NCBI GenBank assembly: GCA_022841325.1
Contig: JALHRS010000008.1
Coordinates: forward strand, 57,021 to 121,020
Length of the DNA stretch: 64,000 bases
Origin: Lysobacterales bacterium
Lineage (GTDB): Bacteria; Pseudomonadota; Gammaproteobacteria; Xanthomonadales; SZUA-5
Direction: 5' to 3'
Below are positions 1 through 7,542 of this stretch, in pieces. Positions within the stretch are counted from its first letter, which is position 1. Each line of letters begins with the position of its first letter. The notes beneath the pieces are model-generated. The model was not told the origin of the DNA and searched no databases. It was given only the letters and a program-made list of their open reading frames with translations. The translations under genes were made by a program, and so were the position numbers.

Positions 1-118
1 CCTGTTGCCCGGTTTCCTTGATCAGCGTCCATCCTCCCAGCAGATCCTGCTGCAGGACCAACTGGAAATATCGCTGTGGCTCGGCCGTGCCGGGCAGGGA
101 TTGCATGAAGATTCGCAT
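1..118 (-). CDS. WGR-domain protein, N-terminal 39 residues (runs off the window)
   Basis: Reading on the minus strand from an ATG at 118, the frame stays open to the window edge and gives 39 residues. They include RYFQLVLQQDLLGGWTLIKE, which matches the start of a WGR domain (aromatic-rich beta strands with a conserved GGW/GW core). WGR domains occur in PARPs and in short bacterial proteins often implicated in nucleic-acid binding; the function of this one is unknown. It lies 70 bp downstream of aroB on the same strand and may be the third gene of that operon. Assignment is by motif only, since the diagnostic W-G-R triplet lies beyond the window. Confidence 0.6.
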   Translation of the reverse strand, partial: MRIFMQSLPGTAEPQRYFQLVLQQDLLGGWTLIKETGQQ

Positions 119-187
119 GCGACGGAGTCTAGCCGATGCCTGCAATGGCGCGCATGGATCGCGTCAAGGCTTTGCCGCGAACCCGTT

Positions 188-1270
188 TCAAGGCTGCTCC
201 GCCAGGCTGGCTTTGATTTCGGCAGCATCCACGCCATCGGCGATCTCGGCACGGCCCACGCCGCGCCACAGAATCAGCCGCAGACGATCACTCAGGGTCT
301 TCTTGTCCAGACGCATCAGTTCCAGCATCCGCTCGGGTGAGGCTTCAGAGGGGCGTGCCGTCGGCAGGCCGAGCTGATCCAGAAGTCGCCGCAAGCGTTC
401 GCTGTCAGCTGCATCGGCCCAGCCCAGGCGGGCGCTGAGCCGCGCCGCCATGACCATGCCGATGGCGATGGCCTCGCCGTGCAACAGCGTCTGGTATTGA
501 CCGATGGTCTCCAGCGCATGGCCGTAGGTGTGCCCGAAATTCAGCAGGGCACGCTCGCCCGATTCGCGTTCATCCCGAGCGACAATCGCGGCCTTGTGAC
601 TGCAGCTGCGCAATACCGCCTCGGCCACCAGCGTTTCATCCCGCAGCCGCAGACCCTCGGCATGGTCCTCCAGCCAGGCCAGAAATTCGGCATCGCCGAG
701 CGCGCCGTATTTCACGACTTCAGCCATGCCGGCCCGGAACTCGCGTTCGGGCAGGGTGCTCAGCGTGGAGATGTCGGCCAGCACCAGACGTGGTTGCCAG
801 AAGGCGCCGACCAGATTCTTGCCCTGGGCCAGATTGACGCCGGTCTTGCCGCCGACCGAGGAATCGACCATGGCCAGCAGCGTCGTCGGTATCTGCACGA
901 AATCGATGCCGCGCATCCAGCAAGCTGCGGCAAAGCCGCCCATGTCACCGATGACGCCGCCACCCAGCGCAATCAGGGTGGCGTTGCGCTGGGCACCCAT
1001 CTCCGCCAGCGCCTGCCAGATCAATGATGCCGATTCGATGGTCTTGTGGCGCTCACCGTCCGGCAGCAGCAGCGTCGAATAGCGCAATCCCTGCAGCGCC
1101 GCTTCCACCCGGGCGGCGTACAGCGGCGCCACCGTGGTGTTGCTGAGCAGCAGGACCTGGCGTCCGGCTATGGCGCTGCGCAGCTGGCTCGGATCGGACA
1201 GCAGGTCCGTGCCGATGCGAATGGGGTAACTGCGTTCGCTCAGCGCTACCGTCAATTCCTGAACACTCAT
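188..1270 (-). CDS. aroB: 3-dehydroquinate synthase
   Basis: Converts DAHP to 3-dehydroquinate, the second step of the shikimate pathway, in the cytoplasm using NAD and a divalent metal. The 360-residue product has the usual family length. It shows the glycine-rich signature GGGVIGDMGG (about 103-112), the lysine-bearing GMAEVVKYGAL (about 190) and the metal-binding HTYGHALE (about 250). The ATG overlaps the aroK stop (ATGA), so the two are translationally coupled in the standard aroK-aroB order. Confidence 0.97.
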   Translation of the reverse strand: MSVQELTVALSERSYPIRIGTDLLSDPSQLRSAIAGRQVLLLSNTTVAPLYAARVEAALQGLRYSTLLLPDGERHKTIESASLIWQALAEMGAQRNATLIALGGGVIGDMGGFAAACWMRGIDFVQIPTTLLAMVDSSVGGKTGVNLAQGKNLVGAFWQPRLVLADISTLSTLPEREFRAGMAEVVKYGALGDAEFLAWLEDHAEGLRLRDETLVAEAVLRSCSHKAAIVARDERESGERALLNFGHTYGHALETIGQYQTLLHGEAIAIGMVMAARLSARLGWADAADSERLRRLLDQLGLPTARPSEASPERMLELMRLDKKTLSDRLRLILWRGVGRAEIADGVDAAEIKASLAEQP

Positions 1271-1821
1271 GCAGCGGGCTCCTGGCTGGCGTCGTGATTC
1301 TGCAGATGCCGATGCAGGGCGGCGAGCGTGCGCCGGGCGGTAGACCCGGGCCCGGAGCGATCGGCGGCGATGGTGAGATCGGCCAGGCTGCGGTAGATCG
1401 GATTTCGCGTCTGCGCCAGATTCTGCAATCGCTGCGAGCGATCCGCCGCCTGCAGCAGCGGCCGGCTGCGATCGCGTGAAAGCCGCTCCAGTTGCAGCTC
1501 CACCGGTGCCTCCAGATAGATCACCAGGCCACGCTGGCGCAGCAGTTGCTGGCTGCTCGGGTCGAGCACGCTGCCGCCGCCGGTCGCCAGCACAATGCCT
1601 TCGAGCTCGGTCGCCCGCGCCAGTGCCGCTGCTTCGCGCTGCCGGAAGGCCGCTTCTCCCTCGATCTCGAACAGCAGGGCAATGCTGCTGCCGGTTTCGG
1701 TTTCGATCATCTGGTCCAGATCGACAAAACGCAGGTCCAGATGACGCGCAAGACGGCGACCGACAGTGCTCTTGCCAGCTCCCATCGGACCGATCAGAAA
1801 CAGGTTTCGGCGTGTGCTCAT
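1267..1821 (-). CDS. aroK: Shikimate kinase
   Basis: Phosphorylates shikimate at the 3-position with ATP. The 184-residue P-loop protein has the Walker A motif GPMGAGKSTVGRRLA (about 11-25), the shikimate-binding FVDLDQMIE (about 32-40) and the GGG turn near residue 80. It is the first gene of a minus-strand operon with aroB. A divergent gene (exosortase H) starts about 250 bp away, so 1822-2071 should hold both promoters; I see no clear consensus boxes there. Confidence 0.96.
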   Translation of the reverse strand: MSTRRNLFLIGPMGAGKSTVGRRLARHLDLRFVDLDQMIETETGSSIALLFEIEGEAAFRQREAAALARATELEGIVLATGGGSVLDPSSQQLLRQRGLVIYLEAPVELQLERLSRDRSRPLLQAADRSQRLQNLAQTRNPIYRSLADLTIAADRSGPGSTARRTLAALHRHLQNHDASQEPAA

Positions 1822-2071
1822 GGCGTCGATGCTAACCCGACCCGCCCGGCCTTGATCAGCTTGCGAACCCCAAGATATTGAAAAAGGCGGATTTTGCCAG
1901 CCAGGCGTGAAGTGGGAGCGCCAGATGCATGGGTACGAAAACGGCGGCGCGCAGGCAACCGCAAGCGGGAGGCGCTTCAGACCACGCGGCTGCGGCGACT
2001 CTCGTCCTGCACTTCTTCACATTTGATCCGCTAGACTGCCGCGCTTTGTCCGCTTGTGGTCATCCCTGCGC

Positions 2072-2587
2072 ATGGTTCGCTTCTTTCTGGTATTCCTTGG
2101 AGTGCTCGCCGCACTCTTCGCCTTTGAAGTCTCGAAGTTTGGTGAAACCTACTTCGTAGTGCCCTTTACCGATGTTCTGGCGCAGATCAGTGCCTGGTTG
2201 ATCAAGCTCTTCGACAGCGAGGTTCACAGCTACGGCAAGATCATCCAGAGCACTGCCAACGGCTTTGCGGTGTCGATCGAACGTGGCTGCAACGGCATCG
2301 AGGCCATCATCATCCTGGTGGCGGCCCTGGCGGCATTTCCTTCGACCTGGAAGCAGAAGCTGGCCGGGTTTGTGGTTGGCTTCTTCGCCATCCAGCTGTT
2401 GAACCTGGTGCGCATCATCAGCCTGTTCTACATGGGCCAGTGGAGCATGACCTGGTTCGAGTGGTTCCATCTGTACCTGTGGCAGGCGTTGATCATCATC
2501 GATGCGCTGGTGGTCTGGTTGCTGTGGCTGCGCTGGATCTCGCGCGATCGTCGAAAGCCGGCGACGACAGGTCCGGTCGCGGCCTGA
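2072..2587 (+). CDS. xrtH: Exosortase H-type membrane cysteine protease/transpeptidase
   Basis: Exosortases cut a C-terminal sorting signal from exported proteins and probably transfer them to an envelope acceptor. This 171-residue polytopic protein keeps the family triad: Cys about 73 in ERGCNGIEA, Arg about 114 in NLVRIISLFYMG and His about 133 in WFHLYLWQ. The short length and the sequence around the Cys and His fit XrtH, the type paired with IPTLxxWG C-terminal tails. I start at the ATG at 2072 (MVRFFLV); an upstream TTG at 2054 would add six residues. It is followed 7 bp later by an SDR gene. No IPTL-tailed substrate is encoded in this window. Confidence 0.85.
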   Translation: MVRFFLVFLGVLAALFAFEVSKFGETYFVVPFTDVLAQISAWLIKLFDSEVHSYGKIIQSTANGFAVSIERGCNGIEAIIILVAALAAFPSTWKQKLAGFVVGFFAIQLLNLVRIISLFYMGQWSMTWFEWFHLYLWQALIIIDALVVWLLWLRWISRDRRKPATTGPVAA

Positions 2588-2594
2588 AGCGAGC

Positions 2595-3443
2595 ATGCGT
2601 GCCCGGCGGGTGCTGATTGCCGGCTGTGGCGATCTGGGGACGCGCTCCGGCTTGCTGCTGCAGGATGCCGAGGTTCATGGCCTGCGTCGCAGCCCAGGGC
2701 ATCTGCCAGCCGGCATTCGGCCGCTGAATGCCGATCTGGTGACGGGTACCGGTCTTGATGGCTTGCCGGTCGCCGTGGACACCCTGATCTACGCACCCAC
2801 ACCGGGCAATCGCAACGAAGCCAGCTACCGGGCCGTCTTTGTCGACGGTCTGGGGCGCCTGCTCGCGGCACTGCCTGATCCCGACCCGGCGCTGAGACTG
2901 GTCTACGTGTCCAGCACTGCGGTGTACGCACAGAACGGCGGCGAGTGGGTGGACGAGCAGTCACCGGCCGAGCCGGACGCCTTCAATGGCAAGGTGCTGC
3001 TGGAGGGCGAGCAACAGGCGGCGGCGCTGGTGAGCGACTGTGTCTGCCTGCGCTTGTCGGGTCTGTACGGGCCGGGCAGACGCTGGTTGCTCAACCGGGT
3101 CCTGTCCGGCGAGCCTGTCGCCGCCGGTCTGCATTACAGCAATCGCATTCACATTGACGATGCTGCTGCCATGGTGGCATTGCTGGCACGGTCCGACTGC
3201 GTGCCCGAGCGAATCATCGGTGTCGACGATGAGCCTGCGCCCTTGTCGGAGGTCTTTGACTGGTTGGCGGCTGCGCTCGATTTACCACCATCGGCGCGAC
3301 ATGGCGACGCTGCCGATGTCAGCGGAAAACGGCTGCGCAATGATCTGGCTCACACCATCGGCTGGCGACCCCGTTATGCTTCCTACCGGGACGGCTATAC
3401 AGACGTCCTTACGACCAAACTTCAGGGCGGTTTGCCATCATGA
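2595..3443 (+). CDS. NAD(P)-dependent SDR-family epimerase/dehydratase-like protein
   Basis: A 282-residue extended-SDR protein. It starts with a beta strand and the dinucleotide loop GCGDLGTRSG (about 10-19) and carries VYVSSTAVYA, the strand that holds the catalytic Ser region. The classical YxxxK is not clean: the alignable segment reads NGKVLLEGE rather than Y..K, so the enzymatic role is uncertain. The family resembles the stand-alone YeeZ/Gal-epimerase-like proteins of proteobacteria. The ATG at 2595 gives a sensible N-terminus. The stop overlaps the pdxH start by 4 bp (ATGA), so the two are co-translated; the operon appears to be xrtH-SDR-pdxH. Confidence 0.8.
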   Translation: MRARRVLIAGCGDLGTRSGLLLQDAEVHGLRRSPGHLPAGIRPLNADLVTGTGLDGLPVAVDTLIYAPTPGNRNEASYRAVFVDGLGRLLAALPDPDPALRLVYVSSTAVYAQNGGEWVDEQSPAEPDAFNGKVLLEGEQQAAALVSDCVCLRLSGLYGPGRRWLLNRVLSGEPVAAGLHYSNRIHIDDAAAMVALLARSDCVPERIIGVDDEPAPLSEVFDWLAAALDLPPSARHGDAADVSGKRLRNDLAHTIGWRPRYASYRDGYTDVLTTKLQGGLPS

Positions 3444-4030
3444 GTCTGCTGTTCGAAGCCTTCACCCATTTTCGCGATCTGCAGGAGCGCGCCCGCGCCG
3501 CAGGTGATCCCGAACCCACGGCGATGACGCTTTCGACCGCCAACGGTCAGGGCCGGGTGTCGTCGCGTACCGTGCTGCTGAAAGAGCTGGACGGCCGCGG
3601 CTTCGTGTTCTACACCAACTATGAAAGCAACAAGGGCCAGCAGATCCTGGCCCATCCGCAGTGCGCGCTGCTGTTCCTGTGGAAGACCCTGGACAAGCAG
3701 GTGCAGGTCAAGATCGAGGGACTGGCCGAGTCGGTGTCCCATTGCGAGGCCGATGCCTACTTTGCCTCGCGGCCGCGGCTGTCCCAGATCGGTGCCTGGG
3801 CTTCCAGGCAGTCGCGTGAGCTGGGCAGTCGCGAGGAGCTGATGGCCCGCGTGCGCGAGTTCGAACAGCGCTTCGAGGGACAGGATGTGCCGAGGCCGCC
3901 GCATTGGTCCGGTTTCCGCGTGGTGCCCGATATGGTCGAGTTCTGGTACGGCCAGGACTTCCGGCTGCATGACCGGCTGCGCTATGAGCTCAAGGACGGC
4001 GTCTGGAGCAAGCGCGCGCTGTATCCCTGA
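3440..4030 (+). CDS. pdxH: Pyridoxamine 5'-phosphate oxidase
   Basis: FMN enzyme that oxidises pyridoxine/pyridoxamine 5'-phosphate to pyridoxal 5'-phosphate. The 196-residue product has the normal length and ends with the diagnostic C-terminal block WSKRALYP. Other family segments are SSRTVLLKELDGRGFVFYTN (about 34-53), the SNKGQQ FMN-phosphate contact region, SRPRLSQIGAWASRQS and the substrate contact RLHDRLRYE. It is the last gene of a coupled pair; after it lies about 375 bp of repeat-bearing DNA. Confidence 0.97.
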   Translation: MSLLFEAFTHFRDLQERARAAGDPEPTAMTLSTANGQGRVSSRTVLLKELDGRGFVFYTNYESNKGQQILAHPQCALLFLWKTLDKQVQVKIEGLAESVSHCEADAYFASRPRLSQIGAWASRQSRELGSREELMARVREFEQRFEGQDVPRPPHWSGFRVVPDMVEFWYGQDFRLHDRLRYELKDGVWSKRALYP

Positions 4031-4216
4031 GGCGCCGAGCGCACAGGGCTGATCAGGCCCTGGCGCGGCGTGATCGTGGAACCGTGAGCCATCGAAACGG
4101 ACGTAGGCCGAGGGTGCCGCGCTGCGGCTCCCCGGCGCTTGTCGCATCACCGCCCGGAGAGCGCTGCGCGCACTTCGGGCTACACCATGCCTGCTGCCCA
4201 CGGGCCATGAAGCCCT

Positions 4217-4317
4217 GGCGTCATTGCGACCCCGGACTTGATCCGGGGGAAGCAATCCAGATGCACGGCCGCAGAAACACTGGATTGCTTCGTCGCTGCG
4301 CTCCTCGCAATGACGCC
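4217..4317. repeat. MITE-like element with 13-bp terminal inverted repeats
   Basis: A 101-bp stretch bounded by ggcgtcattgcga (4217-4229) and its exact reverse complement tcgcaatgacgcc (4305-4317). It contains a second perfect 12-bp inverted pair: gaagcaatccag at 4249-4260 and ctggattgcttc at 4280-4291. The same termini bound a second, longer element at 5238-5492. No coding capacity. I see no obvious target-site duplication. Confidence 0.8.
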
Positions 4318-4336
4318 TTTGTGAGAGTCTGCGCCA

Positions 4337-4364
4337 AGTCCCGAGTCCCGAGTCCCGAGTCCCG
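4337..4364. repeat. Heptanucleotide tandem array, unit AGTCCCG (CCCGAGT family)
   Basis: Four perfect consecutive 7-bp units, followed by degenerate copies to about 4385. The same unit forms a six-copy array at 32614-32655. The array lies just upstream of the next gene's GTG start at 4406. The rest of 4031-4405 outside this array and the MITE-like element shows no gene. Confidence 0.9.
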
Positions 4365-4405
4365 CGACTCGAGTCCCAAATCCCAACCGACACCTCCGAA
4401 TCGCC

Positions 4406-5218
4406 GTGACCGATCGCTACCCGCAACGCATCGTCTGCCTGACCGAAGAACCCACCGAGGTGCTCTATCGCATCGGTGAGCAGGATCGGATCGTCGGCAT
4501 CTCCGGATTCACGGTACGGCCGCCGCAGGCCCGCCGCGAGAAGCCCAAGGTCTCGGCTTTCACCAGTGCGAAGATCGACAGGATCCTGGCGCTCGAACCG
4601 GATCTGGTGATCGGTTTTTCCGATATCCAGGCCGATATCGCCCGTGATCTGATCCGCGCCGGCGTCGAGGTCTGGATCAGCAATCACCGCTCGGTCGAAG
4701 GCATCCTGAACTACACGCTGCGGCTGGGCGCGCTGGTGGGCGCGCTCGCTCGTGCGCAGGCGCTGGTCGACGAGATGCAGGCGGCCATCGACGCTGCCCG
4801 CAGCCAGGCCGCGACGCTGGCCAGACGACCGCGGGTGTACTTCGAGGAATGGGACGAGCCGCCGATGACCGCGATTCAGTGGGTCTGCGAACTGATCCGC
4901 ATCGCCGGAGGCGACGACCTGTTCCCCGAGCGCGCCGAGTGCAGTCTGGGGCGCGACCGGATACTGGCCGACGCCGATGAGGTGATCCGCCGTGCGCCGG
5001 ACCTGATCATCGGCTCCTGGTGCGGCAAGAAATTCCGCCCCGACAAGGTTGCTGAACGCCCCGGTTGGGACGAGATCCCGGCCGTCCGCAACGGCCGGGT
5101 CGCCGAGATCAAGAGTGCAGTGATCCTGCAGCCGGGGCCCGCGGCGATACTCGAAGGTTTGCCGCAGCTGGCGCGTTTGATTGCGGGGAAGTCGAAAGAG
5201 GTGGACGGTGATCGGTGA
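4406..5218 (+). CDS. Periplasmic-binding-protein-fold protein (cobalamin/iron-chelate type) without signal peptide
   Basis: The 270-residue product has the type III substrate-binding fold seen in BtuF/FhuD proteins. It starts with RIVCLTEEPTEVLYRIG, followed by VGISGFTV, the LEPDLVIGF strand, a long central helix rich in Ala/Arg (about 105-140) and a second lobe with PDLIIGSWCG and RNGRVAEIKSA. There is no signal peptide or lipobox, so it is probably cytoplasmic or uses a non-classical route. No ABC permease or ATPase is adjacent. Similar stand-alone proteins are usually annotated cobalamin-binding protein; the ligand is not proven. The start is GTG at 4406. Confidence 0.8.
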   Translation: MTDRYPQRIVCLTEEPTEVLYRIGEQDRIVGISGFTVRPPQARREKPKVSAFTSAKIDRILALEPDLVIGFSDIQADIARDLIRAGVEVWISNHRSVEGILNYTLRLGALVGALARAQALVDEMQAAIDAARSQAATLARRPRVYFEEWDEPPMTAIQWVCELIRIAGGDDLFPERAECSLGRDRILADADEVIRRAPDLIIGSWCGKKFRPDKVAERPGWDEIPAVRNGRVAEIKSAVILQPGPAAILEGLPQLARLIAGKSKEVDGDR

Positions 5219-5237
5219 AACGTGAAGGAAGCACCTT

Positions 5238-5492
5238 GGCGTCATTGCGAGGAACGCAGTGACGAAGCAATCCAGGAACTTGCGACCAGCTCCAGAATCA
5301 CATCGCAGCGCTCGCAATGAACCCATCTCGTAAGTTCTTGATTTGCTGTTGTAGGTCACGTTGCTCGCGTAGCGAGCTACGTGACGAAATTCGATGTCAC
5401 GTAGTCCGCTGACGCGGACAACATGACCTACGACGGCGAGTTCATGTTCCGTCGGTAGTGTCGTGCCGATACAGATGGCTCGCAATGACGCC
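5238..5492. repeat. Second MITE-like element, same 13-bp termini, with a palindrome pair inside
   Basis: Bounded by ggcgtcattgcga (5238-5250) and tcgcaatgacgcc (5480-5492), identical to the ends of the 4217-4317 element. The left part also shares the motif gaagcaatccag (ending 5274). The interior differs and carries the palindrome pair at 5351-5431, which looks like a later insertion. Apart from these elements, 5219-5582 contains no gene. Confidence 0.7.
5351..5431. repeat. Inverted pair of GTCACGT-type palindromes (REP-like)
   Basis: Two hairpin-forming copies in opposite orientation, flanked by gtaggtcacg on the left and tgacctac on the right. Each copy has gtcacgt and acgtgac arms (acatgac in the second) around a second GC-rich stem. 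Single copies of the same design occur at 32552-32590 and 57183-57211, so this is a dispersed family. Confidence 0.8.
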
Positions 5493-5582
5493 GGTCAGGC
5501 CCGATTTCGCCGCTTCGGTTGACGTTTTCCCTTTGACGTTTTACTCCTCTCCCCATTCCCGCCGACTGCCATCTGGAAGCCC

Positions 5583-6434
5583 ATGAACCTCTGGCTGCTG
5601 CCCTCGCCATCGCAGATCAAGGCGCTCGATCTGCCGGGCTTCGAGACCCTGTGCCAGCGGGCAGACGCGCTGGCGGCGATCGAGCCTGGACTGGACGCAG
5701 CCTTGCGGGACGCCTTTGGCTGGTCTTCCGATCCGCCGTGGGCGGCGCTGTTGGCCGCGGCCGCAGCGGATCCAGACCGGGCCTGGTTGCTGGCCGATCT
5801 GATCCACCTGCAGCCGGAAGTCAGCAGCGTACGGGTAATGGCACTGGCGGTGGACAGCGATCCGGAACATCCGGACCTGGCAGCGCTGATCGAGGCCCTG
5901 CGCCCCTGGTTGGCAGATGAATCCATCGAAATTGCTGCCGTGCAGGGCGGTCGATTGTTGCTGCGCTGTCCGCAAGCCCTGGGAGATCCCGCTGCCGCGG
6001 CACCGGATGCGCTGCTGGGCAGTGATCTGCGTGGGCTGCTGCCGGCAGATCTGCGCTGGCAGCGGCGCATCAACGAGCTGCAGATCGTTCTCACCCAGCA
6101 GAGCTGCAACGAGGCCCGCGTCGCTCGGCAGTTGCCGCCCTGGAACTGCCTGTGGTTCTGGGGTCACGGTGTTGCCTCCGCCGCCCCGCCACTGGCCATC
6201 ACCCGGTTGGCGTCGCGTGACCCGCTGCTGCTGGCGCTGGCGCGCGGTGCAGGGCTGCAGACCCTTGATGTGGAAGAGTTGACCGCGGAGCCCACGCTAC
6301 GCGACGTCCGTGATCCACGGCAGTTGCAGCGGCTGTGGCAGGCCGGCATCCGTCCGGGCCAGGCGCTGCTGCGCTGCGCGGATGGCAGCGGCTGGCGTGT
6401 GCGGCCGTCGCCGTGGTGGAAGTTCTGGCAGTAG
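5583..6434 (+). CDS. RpfE-like / COG4255 phosphoglycerate-mutase-related protein
   Basis: The 283-residue product starts MNLWLLPSP and contains WNCLWFWGHG (about 189-198), the best-conserved block of the COG4255 family (RpfE-type proteins of Xanthomonas, distantly related to archaeal-type phosphoglycerate mutases). The biochemical function is unknown and I see no complete metal-ligand set for mutase activity. In Xanthomonas rpfE lies near recJ; here neither recJ nor rpf genes are adjacent. Recognition is from motif memory, so the family name is moderately certain and the function is not assigned. Confidence 0.6.
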   Translation: MNLWLLPSPSQIKALDLPGFETLCQRADALAAIEPGLDAALRDAFGWSSDPPWAALLAAAAADPDRAWLLADLIHLQPEVSSVRVMALAVDSDPEHPDLAALIEALRPWLADESIEIAAVQGGRLLLRCPQALGDPAAAAPDALLGSDLRGLLPADLRWQRRINELQIVLTQQSCNEARVARQLPPWNCLWFWGHGVASAAPPLAITRLASRDPLLLALARGAGLQTLDVEELTAEPTLRDVRDPRQLQRLWQAGIRPGQALLRCADGSGWRVRPSPWWKFWQ

Positions 6435-6441
6435 CTTATCT

Positions 6442-6481
6442 GGTTGTCGGTTGTCGGTTGTCGGTTGTCGGTTGTCGGTTG
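6442..6481. repeat. Heptanucleotide tandem array, unit GGTTGTC
   Basis: Five perfect copies (6442-6476) plus a partial sixth, beginning 8 bp after the stop codon of the RpfE-like gene. It belongs to the GGTTGT[C/G/T] family, which also forms the large arrays at 29123-29185 and 29483-29622. Confidence 0.95.
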
Positions 6482-6503
6482 GGGGTGGCGTCACCCGGCT
6501 GTT

Positions 6504-6572
6504 GTAGGTCCAGACTTGTCTGGACGCTTCTCCAACACGGACCATAGAGCGTCCAGACAAGTCTGGACCTAC
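6504..6572. repeat. Perfect 24-bp inverted repeat with nested palindromes
   Basis: Arm gtaggtccagacttgtctgg... (6504-6527) is exactly repeated in reverse complement at 6549-6572, separated by 21 bp. Each arm contains its own hairpin gtccagac-tt-gtctggac, so the locus could form either one long stem or two small hairpins. It lies between convergent genes and could act as a bidirectional transcription barrier, although no U-tract is present. The gtagg...cctac ends resemble those of the GTCACGT palindromes. Confidence 0.85.
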
Positions 6573-6594
6573 CAGAGCCGTGGCGTTCCGTTCC

Positions 6595-7404
6595 TCAGCG
6601 CCCCACGAACTTCGGCTCGCGTTTCTCCATGAAGGCGCGCATGGCTTCGGCGAAGTCTTCGGATTGCAGCAGCAGCGCATTGCGGGTGGCGGCGGCGCGG
6701 TTGCCGGCGGCGACCTCGGCCTCGATGCGCTCGTTCATCGTGCGCTTGACGCCGGCCACGACCAGGGGCGGGTTGGCGCCGATGCGGCTGGCCAGACTGT
6801 AGGCGGCTTCGAGCATGTGTTTGGCGTCAGGGTCTATGCGCGTGAGCAAACCGATGCGCTGCGCCTGTTCGGCGTCGAAATCCTCGCCGGTGAGCGCGAT
6901 CTGGCGGGCCCAGCCCTCGCCGACCAGGTGCGGCAGGCGTTGAATGCCGCCGAGATCGGAGACGATGCCGACCTTGATTTCGCGCAGGGCAAAGCGGGCA
7001 CGTGCGGTGGCCACACGGATGTCGCAGGCCGCGATCAGCTCGATGCCGGCGCCGATGCACCAGCCGTCGATGGCGGCAATCATCGGCAGGTGGCTGGCGG
7101 CAATGGCAGCGAATCCCTGATGCATGCGCACCGCCTTGTCGATGATCTGGCAGCGGCCGGGCGCACCATCGCCCAGCATGGCACCCATTTCCGCAGCCAT
7201 CGCCGGAAGATCCAGCCCGTAGCTGAAGTGCTCGCCAGAGCCGCGGATGATGACCGCACGCAGTGCCGGATCCGACTCCAGTTCAGCGATGGCCGCGGGC
7301 AGTTCCTTCCAGAAGTCCGGGCCCATGGCATTGCCGCGCCCGGGGCCGATCAGTTCCAGCTCGGCTACGGCATCGGCGTTCTTGTGTATTTGCAGGGATT
7401 TCAT
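6595..7404 (-). CDS. Crotonase-family protein, probable dienoyl-CoA isomerase type
   Basis: A 269-residue enoyl-CoA hydratase/isomerase-fold protein. The first oxyanion-hole region is [10 protein letters not shown] (about 59-68) and the second is [16 protein letters not shown] (about 111-126). The segment [18 protein letters not shown] carries a Glu and an Asp eight residues apart, as in delta-3,5-delta-2,4-dienoyl-CoA isomerases (rat ECH1 E196/D204), whereas hydratases use a different Glu pair. It probably reshuffles double bonds of unsaturated acyl-CoAs in beta-oxidation, matching fadH, fadA, fadB and fadD elsewhere in the window. Exact substrate unproven. Confidence 0.85.
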   Translation of the reverse strand: MKSLQIHKNADAVAELELIGPGRGNAMGPDFWKELPAAIAELESDPALRAVIIRGSGEHFSYGLDLPAMAAEMGAMLGDGAPGRCQIIDKAVRMHQGFAAIAASHLPMIAAIDGWCIGAGIELIAACDIRVATARARFALREIKVGIVSDLGGIQRLPHLVGEGWARQIALTGEDFDAEQAQRIGLLTRIDPDAKHMLEAAYSLASRIGANPPLVVAGVKRTMNERIEAEVAAGNRAAATRNALLLQSEDFAEAMRAFMEKREPKFVGR

Positions 7405-7542
7405 CGGAGTCGGCCAAGCCTAATGGGAGCTTAACGATACTGCTGGATGAACGAGCTTGCCGCATTTGTAGTCGGTTTTGGTCAATGGAGTGCAGGCTAG
7501 ACTGCGCCCCCCTGGAGACTTGGACCCCTGCACGGCGTGCCC

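Noticed and set aside
4031..4080. Terminator after pdxH (cagggctgatcaggccctg)
   Set aside because: Only a 6-bp stem with no T-run; too weak to call.
3422..5485. A 687-codon minus-strand open frame
   Set aside because: It crosses pdxH, the intergenic repeats and the binding-protein gene, all real plus-strand features. No recognisable domain.
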